From NCBI GenBank assembly GCA_018710945.1, contig DVIW01000018.1, positions 1-43,228 on the forward strand: a DNA stretch of 43,228 nt. The letters are read 5' to 3'. Source of the stretch: Candidatus Aphodovivens avistercoris (GTDB taxonomy: Bacteria; Actinomycetota; Coriobacteriia; Coriobacteriales; Eggerthellaceae). Within the stretch, counting starts at the first letter, position 1; each line of letters opens with the position of its first letter. Below are positions 26,253 through 32,364 of this stretch, piece by piece. The position numbers and the translations under genes are program-made. A model generated the notes under the pieces. It ran no database searches, was not told where the DNA came from, and was given only the letters and a program-made list of their open reading frames with translations.

Positions 26253-28682
26253 ATGTACGAATTCAGCCCGATGAGCGCACGTGTCGAGCGCATGCGCCAG
26301 CTCTACCGCGACACGGTGCCGCGGCTCGACCTGACGCGCTACCGCATCATCACGGAGTTCTACCAGAAGAACCGCTCCATGAGCGGCACGATGAAGCGCG
26401 CGCTGAACTTCAAGAACATGTGCGAGCAGATGCCCGTGTTCATCCGCGAGGACGAGCTGATCGTGGGCAGCTACACCGCTACCTACAAGGCCTCGGCGCT
26501 CTACCCCGAGTACAGCGTCAGCTGGCTGGTGCCGGAGCTTTCCGACGACTCGCTGTCCACGCGCGAGTGCGACCCCTACCTCTACTCGCCCGAGGACAAG
26601 GCCTACATCTTCGACACCCTGGCGTTCTGGGACGAGGAATGCCTCAACGCCAAGGTGAACCCCTACATCCCGCCCGAGTACGCACCGCTGGCCAGCAACT
26701 GCGCGCTGACCTTCACCGCCCAGGACATCTGCCCGCAGCCGGTGGGCCACTTCGCGCCCAACTACTGGCGCCCGCTGCACGTGGGCTTCGCCGCGGTGAA
26801 GGCCGAGGCCGACGAGAAGGCCGCGAAGCTTCTGGCCGAGGGTTTGCAGGGCGAGGACGCGCGCGCCTACGAGTTCTACCGCGGCGTGTCCATCGTGTGC
26901 GAGGGCATCATCACCTTCGCCAAGCGTTACGCCGCTGAGCTGGAGAAGATGGCGGCAGAGTGCACGGATCCCGCCCGCAAGGCCGAGCTTGAGCGCATGG
27001 CCGACACGATGGGCTGGATCATGGAGAACCCCGCCCGCGACTTCCGCGACGCCATCCAGGCGCTGTGGTTCTACCAGAACGCCATCCTGATGGACGCCAA
27101 CATGCACGGCACGAGCGTGGGGCGCCTCGACCAGCTTCTGGGCGAGTACGTCGAACGCGACCTGGAATCCGGCGCCATCACCTGGGAAGAGGCCCAGGAG
27201 CTGGTGGATCTGTACTACCTGAAGGTGGCCGAGTGCAACAAGGCGTGGGCTGGCCGCGTGGCGCTGTCGTCGCCGGGCTACACCTCCGGTCAGCTGATCA
27301 CGCTGGGCGGCGTGGACGCTAAGGGCAACGACGCCACCAACCCCATCACCTACATGGGGCTTGAGGCCATGGGCCGCATGAAGATGCACAGCCCCTCCCA
27401 GGCGCTGCGCGTGCACCGCGGCACGCCGAAGAAGCTGTGGGAGTGCGCCATCGCCGTGAACAAGGTCAACGGCGGCGTGCCGGCGTGGTTCTCCGACGAG
27501 CAGATCATCCCCACGCTGGAGAAGCGCGGCACCGAGGAAGCCGATGCGCGCAACTACTGCCTGATCGGCTGCGTGGAGCCGGCGGTGGGCGGCGCGTCGT
27601 GGCCGGCCTCGGGAGGCATGGGCACCAACTCCTACATCAACAACGCGCACATGCTCATGCTGGCCATCAACGGCGGCAAGGCCTACCGCACCACCGGACC
27701 CCTGGTGGACACCGAGACGCAGTTCGGCCCGAACATGGGGACTCTGGCGGAGATGGAGTCCATCGAAGAGGTCAAGGACGCCTACACCGCGCAGATGCGC
27801 TACTGGGTTGACTGGTACGTGGCGATGAACAACGCCTACGAGCTGGTGGCGCGCGAATTCATGCCGCAGCCCCTCGTGTCGTCGATGATGACCGGCTGCA
27901 TGGAAAGCGGGCGCGACGTCACCTACGGCGGCGCGAAGTACAACTCCACCGGCATCTCGGGCATCGGTCTGGGCAACGTCATCGAGTCGCTCAACATCAT
28001 CGACGAGGCCGTGTTCCGCCGCCATATGTGCACGGGGCAGGAGCTGCTCGACGCCCTGCACGCCAACTGGGAGGGCTACGAGGACCTGCGCCAGCGCCTG
28101 CTGACCGAGATCGTCCACTACGGCAACGGCGACGCCTACGCCGACCGCTACGCCAAGTTCGTGGCCGAGGGCTTCGCCGACTACGTGGCCACCAAGACCG
28201 GCCCGCGCGGCAACAACTACGCGGCCGGCATGTTCCCCGTCACGCTGAACGTCACCTACGGCAAGTTCACGGGCGCCACGCCCGACGGCCGCCGCTCGGG
28301 CGAGCCGCTCTCCGACGGCATCAGCGCCGTGCAGGGGCTCGACGTGAGCGGCCCCACGGCCATCCTGAACTCGGTGACGCGCTTCGACCACCAGAAGTAC
28401 ACCAACGGCATCCTGCTGAACATGAAGTTCAGCCCGTCGGCGGTGGCCGGGCAGGAGGGCACCGACAAGCTGATCGACCTCATGTCCACCTACTTCTTCG
28501 ATCTGGGCGGCGCCGAGATGCAGCTGAACATCGTCTCCGCCGACACGCTGCGCGACGCGCAGGCGCACCCGGAGAACTACAAGGACCTGGTCGTGCGCAT
28601 CGCCGGCTTCTCCGCGTACTTCGTGGAGGTGTACAAGGCCGCGCAGGACGACCTGATCAAGCGCACCGAGCTGTCGCTGTAG
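26253..28682 (+). CDS. Glycyl radical enzyme, type B (B2)
   Basis: Glycyl radical superfamily protein of 809 residues, the same length as its paralog B1. Cys440 lies in LIGCVEP, followed by AVGGASWPASGG, and the radical glycine is Gly785 in RIAGFSAYF. The start MYEFSPMSARVERM follows CAGGAGGAAG. Several DNA stretches are base-for-base identical to B1, for example 26973-27078 and 27168-27243, and the last 110 bases differ at one position, which suggests gene conversion or recent duplication. It is the last gene of the A2-B2 operon, 124 nt after A2, and is closed by a strong terminator. No dedicated dehydrogenase or carrier accompanies this pair; it may borrow those of the A1-B1 operon. Confidence 0.92.
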   Translation: MYEFSPMSARVERMRQLYRDTVPRLDLTRYRIITEFYQKNRSMSGTMKRALNFKNMCEQMPVFIREDELIVGSYTATYKASALYPEYSVSWLVPELSDDSLSTRECDPYLYSPEDKAYIFDTLAFWDEECLNAKVNPYIPPEYAPLASNCALTFTAQDICPQPVGHFAPNYWRPLHVGFAAVKAEADEKAAKLLAEGLQGEDARAYEFYRGVSIVCEGIITFAKRYAAELEKMAAECTDPARKAELERMADTMGWIMENPARDFRDAIQALWFYQNAILMDANMHGTSVGRLDQLLGEYVERDLESGAITWEEAQELVDLYYLKVAECNKAWAGRVALSSPGYTSGQLITLGGVDAKGNDATNPITYMGLEAMGRMKMHSPSQALRVHRGTPKKLWECAIAVNKVNGGVPAWFSDEQIIPTLEKRGTEEADARNYCLIGCVEPAVGGASWPASGGMGTNSYINNAHMLMLAINGGKAYRTTGPLVDTETQFGPNMGTLAEMESIEEVKDAYTAQMRYWVDWYVAMNNAYELVAREFMPQPLVSSMMTGCMESGRDVTYGGAKYNSTGISGIGLGNVIESLNIIDEAVFRRHMCTGQELLDALHANWEGYEDLRQRLLTEIVHYGNGDAYADRYAKFVAEGFADYVATKTGPRGNNYAAGMFPVTLNVTYGKFTGATPDGRRSGEPLSDGISAVQGLDVSGPTAILNSVTRFDHQKYTNGILLNMKFSPSAVAGQEGTDKLIDLMSTYFFDLGGAEMQLNIVSADTLRDAQAHPENYKDLVVRIAGFSAYFVEVYKAAQDDLIKRTELSL

Positions 28683-28733
28683 GCTTCGGGCTGCAGCGCG
28701 CTGCGACGGCGCGCCGTGGGGGAGCTTGGGGCT

Positions 28734-28768
28734 GGAAGCCGCCTTCGGGCGGCTTCCGCCGTTTTTTT
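28734..28768 (+). terminator. Terminator of the A2-B2 operon
   Basis: GGAAGCCGCC-TTCG-GGCGGCTTCC (28734-28757), a perfect 10-bp stem with a stable TTCG tetraloop, then GCCG and seven T (28762-28768). This is a textbook intrinsic terminator. Confidence 0.92.
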
Positions 28769-29004
28769 GGGCGCGGCGTGGGAGCGGGTTGGTTGGCGGC
28801 GGCGGGGCCGGTGCCTGCGAGGCTGGGCTGGAACGAGGTGCGTGGGCGGAAGGGGAGGGCTGTGCCGTCGCGCGAACGAGCAGCGCCCCTTCCGTTGCGC
28901 TTTCCCGCCGGGTTGCGTCCCATCGCGGCCGGATACCGCTATACTGGTTCAGGCCGCTTGATGCGGCCGTTTCCGGAACATGACCGATCGAAAGAGTCCT
29001 ACCC
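28769..29004 (+). promoter_or_regulatory. trpS upstream region with candidate -10
   Basis: No gene is seen in this G-rich stretch. TATACT at 28940-28945 is a plausible -10 for trpS; no good -35 stands at 17 bp. A small hairpin, GGCCGC-TTGAT-GCGGCC (about 28952-28968), follows and ends in GTTTCC, too weak to call an attenuator. No T-box features were recognised. Confidence 0.4.
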
Positions 29005-30051
29005 ATGAGCAACGACAGCTTCGAGGCCAGCCGCAAGCGATCCGACGAGATCCGCGCCGACCTTCCCGTCCATCCCGACAAGTACCTCATGCTCACCGGC
29101 GACCGCCCGACGGGCCGGCTGCACCTGGGGCATTACTTCGGCACCATCAAAGAGCGCGTGGCGCTGCAGGATTTGGGCGTCACCACCCGCATCGTCATCG
29201 CCGACTACCAGGTGATCACCGACCGCGACACCACCGAGCACATCCAGGACAACGTCTACAACATGGTGATGGACTACCTGGCCTGCGGCATCGACCCCGA
29301 GAAGACCATTATCTTCACGCATTCGGCCGTGCCGGCTTTGAACCAGCTGATGCTGCCGTTCCTCTCGCTGGTCACTGAGGCCGAGCTGCTGCGCAACCCC
29401 ACGGTGAAGTCCGAGATGGAGGCCTCGGGCCATGCGCTCACCGGCCTTCTGCTCACCTATCCGGTCCACCAGGCGTGCGACATCCTGTTCTGCAAGGGCA
29501 ACATCGTGCCGGTGGGCAAGGACCAGCTGCCCCACATCGAGCAGACCCGCCAGGTGGCGCGTCGCTTCAACGAGCGCTACGGGCGCGTGTTCCCCGAGCC
29601 GGAGGGCGTGCTGAACGACGCGCCGGAGATCCCCGGCCTCGACGGGCGCAAGATGTCCAAGAGCTACGGCAACGCCATCAGCCTGTGCCTTACGGAGGAG
29701 GAGACGGCCAAGCTCATCAAGAAGTCCAAGACCGACTCCGAGCGCACCATCACCTACGACAAGGAGGGCCGCCCCGGCGTGTCGGCGCTGCTGACCACCG
29801 CCGCGCTGTGCACCGGGCGCCGCGAGGAGGACATCGCCGCCGAGATCGGGGACGCGGGCGCGGGCGCGCTGAAGAAGTACGTCACCGAGAGCGTCAACGG
29901 CTACCTGGCGCCCATCCGCGAGCGTCGCCGCGGGTTCGAGAAGGACCTGGACTACATCAGGGACATCCTGCATGACGGCAACCGCCGCGCCAACGAGATC
30001 GCCGACGCCACCCTGGCCGAGGTCCGCGAGGCCATGGGGATGGTGTACTAG
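29005..30051 (+). CDS. trpS: Tryptophanyl-tRNA synthetase
   Basis: Class I aminoacyl-tRNA synthetase that charges tRNA-Trp with tryptophan in the cytosol. The 348-residue product has the ATP-binding HLGHY (HIGH-type) motif after TGDRPTGRL near residues 31-45 and the KMSKS loop in GRKMSKSYGNAI near residue 216, with the family's length and C-terminal helical region. The best start is the ATG at 29005; no strong Shine-Dalgarno is seen apart from the purine-rich GAAAGAG 12-18 nt upstream. It is followed by a promoter and two tRNA genes. Identification is firm. Confidence 0.95.
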   Translation: MSNDSFEASRKRSDEIRADLPVHPDKYLMLTGDRPTGRLHLGHYFGTIKERVALQDLGVTTRIVIADYQVITDRDTTEHIQDNVYNMVMDYLACGIDPEKTIIFTHSAVPALNQLMLPFLSLVTEAELLRNPTVKSEMEASGHALTGLLLTYPVHQACDILFCKGNIVPVGKDQLPHIEQTRQVARRFNERYGRVFPEPEGVLNDAPEIPGLDGRKMSKSYGNAISLCLTEEETAKLIKKSKTDSERTITYDKEGRPGVSALLTTAALCTGRREEDIAAEIGDAGAGALKKYVTESVNGYLAPIRERRRGFEKDLDYIRDILHDGNRRANEIADATLAEVREAMGMVY

Positions 30052-30089
30052 GCGCGCGAAACGTCCCCGAAATAGACGAAAAATACGTC

Positions 30090-30117
30090 TTGCGCGATGG
30101 AGAGGTTCCTGTATAAT
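30090..30117 (+). promoter_or_regulatory. tRNA-Asn promoter
   Basis: TTGCGC (30090-30095) and a perfect TATAAT (30112-30117) with a 16-bp spacer. Transcription would begin near 30124, about 26 nt before tRNA-Asn. Confidence 0.72.
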
Positions 30118-30149
30118 ACTCACTTGCGCGCTTCAAAGACGCGTTACAT

Positions 30150-30224
30150 TCCTCGGTAGCTCAACGGCAGAGCATCCGGCTGTTAACCGGAGGGTTGTAG
30201 GTTCGAATCCTACCCGGGGAGCCA
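30150..30224 (+). tRNA. tRNA-Asn (GTT)
   Basis: Complete cloverleaf: acceptor stem TCCTCGG/CCGGGGA, D-arm with AGCTCAACGGCAGAGC, anticodon stem TCCGG/CCGGA with loop CTGTTAA (anticodon GTT, 30182-30184), T-arm with GGTTCGAATCC, discriminator G and an encoded CCA end. Confidence 0.96.
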
Positions 30225-30234
30225 TGAATCCCAA

Positions 30235-30258
30235 AGCCCGCGCATGCGGGCTTTTTTT
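30235..30258 (+). terminator. Terminator between the two tRNA genes
   Basis: AGCCCGC-GCAT-GCGGGCT (30235-30252) followed by a seven-T run (30252-30258). It is a strong intrinsic terminator for tRNA-Asn, yet the next tRNA begins only 6 nt after the T-run. Confidence 0.85.
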
Positions 30259-30264
30259 CAAAAC

Positions 30265-30339
30265 GGGCCTGTAGCTCAACGGTGGAGCAGGGGACTCATA
30301 ATCCTTTGGTTGTCGGTTCGAATCCGGCCGGGCCCACCA
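30265..30339 (+). tRNA. tRNA with CAT anticodon (elongator Met or lysidine-type Ile2)
   Basis: Complete cloverleaf: acceptor GGGCCTG/CGGGCCC, anticodon stem GGGGA/TCCTT with loop CTCATAA, T-arm GTCGG/CCGGC, discriminator A and encoded CCA. CAT can mean methionine, or isoleucine after TilS-made lysidine. C4-G69 and C5-G68, and the variable loop TGGTT, resemble E. coli tRNA-Ile2 more than tRNA-Met, so I lean to Ile2, but this is unproven. Confidence 0.93.
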
Positions 30340-30520
30340 CCTTTTCGCTGATTGAACGGCGTCGAGCACCAGAGTCGTCGTGATGCAACAAGGGGCAGGG
30401 AAGATCTGCCCTCTTTTCAGGCGGCCGTCTGCGAAGCGCGCTCCTTCTCTGGAAATCGTATCGGGTTCTGGCGTACACTTGGAGCAGTTTGAAGCCACGC
30501 GGAAGGGCGGGAGGCTCACC

Positions 30521-31381
30521 ATGAACCCAGCTGCGAAAACACCGAGCGATGCCCCTGCCGACGGCGTCTGCTTCATCGGGCTCGCACAGTGCGCGCATCC
30601 CGCCGACGGCGACGTGATCGCTCTTGTGGAGCGCTACGCCCGCGAGGCGGCCGAGGCGGAATGCGATCTGCTTGTGTTCCCAGAGTGCCTCATGACTCCC
30701 TTCGAAAGCGCGCCCGAGGAGTTCCGAGCCACGGCAGAGCCGCTCGACGGGCCGTTTTGCAAGGCGGTCGATGCCATCGCCGCGCGCTACGGGCTGTGGA
30801 TCGTCTCCACGGCGAACGAGCGCAACGAGGATCCAGCCCGCCAGCCCTACAACACCGCCCGCATCACCGACGATGCGGGCGTATGCCGCGGCTTCTACCG
30901 CAAGACCCACCTGTTCGACGCGCAGGGCAAGCGCGAGAGCGATTGCGTGAGCGCGGGCGAGGCGCTGTTTGCGCCCATCGACACGCCATTCGGACGCATC
31001 GGCCTCTCCATTTGCTACGACCTGCGCTTCCCCGAAGTGGCACGCGCTGCTGCCGTGGCGGGATGCGACATCCTCATCAACCCTTCAGCGTGGGTGACGG
31101 GCCCGCTGAAGGCCGAGCACTGGCAGGCGCTGCTGCAAGCGCGTGCTATTGAGAACGGAATGTACATGGTAGGCGTGAGCCGTGTGGACCCACCCGGCAC
31201 GAGCATCGCCGACAAGAAACACATCGGCTACAGCTGCGTGGTCGACCCGTTCGGCATCATCCATGAAAACGGCAGCTTCTTCGGCGAGGAGCTCGTCGTG
31301 GACGAGATCGATCTCGTCAATGTGCGCGAGGCGCGCGCCGCCATCCCCGTGCTCGAGCACCGTCGACCTGAACTGTATTAG
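30521..31381 (+). CDS. Nitrilase-superfamily amidohydrolase (omega-amidase/Nit2-like)
   Basis: Carbon-nitrogen hydrolase that cleaves an amide or related C-N bond. The 286-residue product has the Glu-Lys-Cys triad: Glu in LLVFPECLMTPF (about residue 55), Lys in FYRKTHLFD (about 130) and Cys in ICYDLRFPE (about 165). The CYDLRFPE signature is typical of the Nit/omega-amidase branch, whose members deamidate alpha-ketoglutaramate and similar compounds; the exact substrate is not certain. I start at the ATG at 30521, behind GGGAGG; an upstream in-frame start would add 47 residues unlike the family. Its stop overlaps the stop of the convergent DUF454 gene by a few bases. Confidence 0.9.
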   Translation: MNPAAKTPSDAPADGVCFIGLAQCAHPADGDVIALVERYAREAAEAECDLLVFPECLMTPFESAPEEFRATAEPLDGPFCKAVDAIAARYGLWIVSTANERNEDPARQPYNTARITDDAGVCRGFYRKTHLFDAQGKRESDCVSAGEALFAPIDTPFGRIGLSICYDLRFPEVARAAAVAGCDILINPSAWVTGPLKAEHWQALLQARAIENGMYMVGVSRVDPPGTSIADKKHIGYSCVVDPFGIIHENGSFFGEELVVDEIDLVNVREARAAIPVLEHRRPELY

Positions 31382-31773
31382 AGCGTGAACTCGCCCGCTT
31401 GCTGCTCCGTTGCGGAAACGGTGGGGATGCGGGCGAGGATGCCGACGGCCAATGCGGCGGCAACCAACGCCAGAACGACCCAGACCGCCGGCTCGCGCAC
31501 GGCAATGGCCGAGACAGCCAGCACTGCGTAGGAAACCGCCAGGATGCGCACCTTGCGGCGGCGCGTCAGGCCGCCTTGCTGCTTGAAGGGCACCACGTAG
31601 CCGCGGTACAGGCGCGTCGAGCAGATCCAGGCATGCAGCCGCGGCGAGCTTTTGGCGAAGAGGAAGGACGACAGCAGCAGAAGCGGGGTAGTGGGCAGTA
31701 CAGGCACGAGCGCGCCCACGGCACCGAGCGCCAACGCCAACCATGCGATGGATGCGAGCACGAAGCGCTTCAT
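31378..31773 (-). CDS. DUF454 (YbaN-like) inner-membrane protein
   Basis: Small integral membrane protein, 131 residues, of the DUF454 family, function unknown. It starts MKRFVLASIAWLALALGAVGALVPVLPTTP, matching the family's N-terminal membrane helix and PxLPTTP segment, then FAKSSPRLHAWICS, a basic loop (TRRRKVR) and two further hydrophobic helices. I chose the ATG at 31773, behind AAGGGGG, because an upstream in-frame start adds an Arg-rich stretch before the first helix. Its stop codon overlaps the end of the convergent amidohydrolase gene. Confidence 0.85.
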   Translation of the reverse strand: MKRFVLASIAWLALALGAVGALVPVLPTTPLLLLSSFLFAKSSPRLHAWICSTRLYRGYVVPFKQQGGLTRRRKVRILAVSYAVLAVSAIAVREPAVWVVLALVAAALAVGILARIPTVSATEQQAGEFTL

Positions 31774-31855
31774 CGAACCCCCTTCGCCGCGCGCGGTGCC
31801 CTCTGGGCGTCGACGTCGGCGTGCTGTCGAATCAAAAAATGACACTGCCTAAATA

Positions 31856-31921
31856 CCATATTTTCACTGAAATATGGGCAAGGAATTTGAAAACTCGGTG
31901 AATACCGTTTGCCGACGGTAT
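31856..31921. promoter_or_regulatory. Two palindromes in an AT-rich intergenic patch
   Basis: CCATATTT (31856-31863) with AAATATGG (31870-31877), and ATACCGT (31902-31908) with ACGGTAT (31915-31921), form two inverted repeats. The patch from about 31835 to 31910 is AT-rich in a GC-rich genome. It lies between the divergent DUF454 and zinc-ribbon genes, so regulator binding is likely. Confidence 0.5.
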
Positions 31922-31951
31922 GCGCATTGGTGCGCAGGTGCGCTGCTGTTA

Positions 31952-31960
31952 TGGTAAAGT
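31952..31960 (+). promoter_or_regulatory. Extended -10 promoter of the zinc-ribbon gene
   Basis: TGG-TAAAGT (31952-31960) is an extended -10; transcription would begin near 31967, with an about 30-nt leader carrying GAGGAGG before the ATG. Confidence 0.45.
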
Positions 31961-31996
31961 AGCCCTCGTTGTTTCCAACCAGAGGAGGAATTGCGT

Positions 31997-32239
31997 ATGT
32001 GCTTCAGACCTGCAGACGCATCCGGCGGCGGCCACAAGTGCCCCGAGTGCGGCAAGACCATCCAGATGATGGGCGGCATCGTTCTTAAGAACTGCCCCTT
32101 CTGCAAGTGCGACCTGACCCCGTACATCAACGGCGACAAGCCGGTTCCGGGTGCCCCCGCGGCTCCTGGCGCCCCGAAGGCCCCCGGTGCTCCGGGTGCC
32201 CCCGCGGCTCCTGGCGCTCCCAAGCCGCCGACCGCGTAA
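31997..32239 (+). CDS. Small zinc-ribbon protein with Pro-Gly-Ala-Pro tail
   Basis: Unrecognised 80-residue protein. Residues 1-47 contain two CxxC knuckles (CPECGK and CPFCKC), a rubredoxin-like or zinc-ribbon pair likely to bind one metal ion. Residues from about 49 on are almost only Pro, Gly, Ala and Lys (PGAPAAPGAPKAPGAPGAP...), a flexible collagen-like tail. There is no signal peptide or membrane segment, so it should be cytosolic. I choose the ATG at 31997, eight bases after GAGGAGG, over a TTG two codons earlier that lies too close to it. It has its own promoter and a strong terminator, suggesting good expression. The function is unknown. Confidence 0.82.
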   Translation: MCFRPADASGGGHKCPECGKTIQMMGGIVLKNCPFCKCDLTPYINGDKPVPGAPAAPGAPKAPGAPGAPAAPGAPKPPTA

Positions 32240-32263
32240 GCGCACGTTCCAACTGGAACTCCT

Positions 32264-32295
32264 CGAAGGGCCCCTCGCGGGCCCTTCGTCGTTTT
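32264..32295 (+). terminator. Terminator of the zinc-ribbon gene
   Basis: CGAAGGGCCC-CTCGC-GGGCCCTTCG (32264-32288), a perfect 10-bp stem, followed by TCGTTTT. Confidence 0.85.
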
Positions 32296-32349
32296 CGGGG
32301 AAGGAAGGGCGCTAGGCGGCGGCTGCGCGACGGCGCATTCGCGTGCGCG

Positions 32350-32358
32350 TGCTACACT
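32350..32358 (+). promoter_or_regulatory. Extended -10 promoter of dinB, probably leaderless
   Basis: TGC-TACACT (32350-32358) ends six bases before the dinB ATG at 32365, so transcription should begin at or next to the start codon. No ribosome binding site is present. Confidence 0.5.
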
Positions 32359-32364
32359 TTTCCC

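Noticed and set aside
13559..28682. Calling the four GREs pyruvate formate-lyases
   Set aside because: PFL has adjacent catalytic cysteines (Cys-Cys). All four proteins here have a single Cys followed two residues later by Glu, typical of the dehydratase/lyase branch.
12285..28682. CRISPR array, prophage or insertion sequence as the reason for the GRE duplication
   Set aside because: No repeat-spacer array, transposase, integrase or terminal repeats are visible in or around the island.
28946..29004. T-box or attenuator leader of trpS
   Set aside because: No T-box sequence or specifier loop was recognised, and the small hairpin lacks a U-tract.
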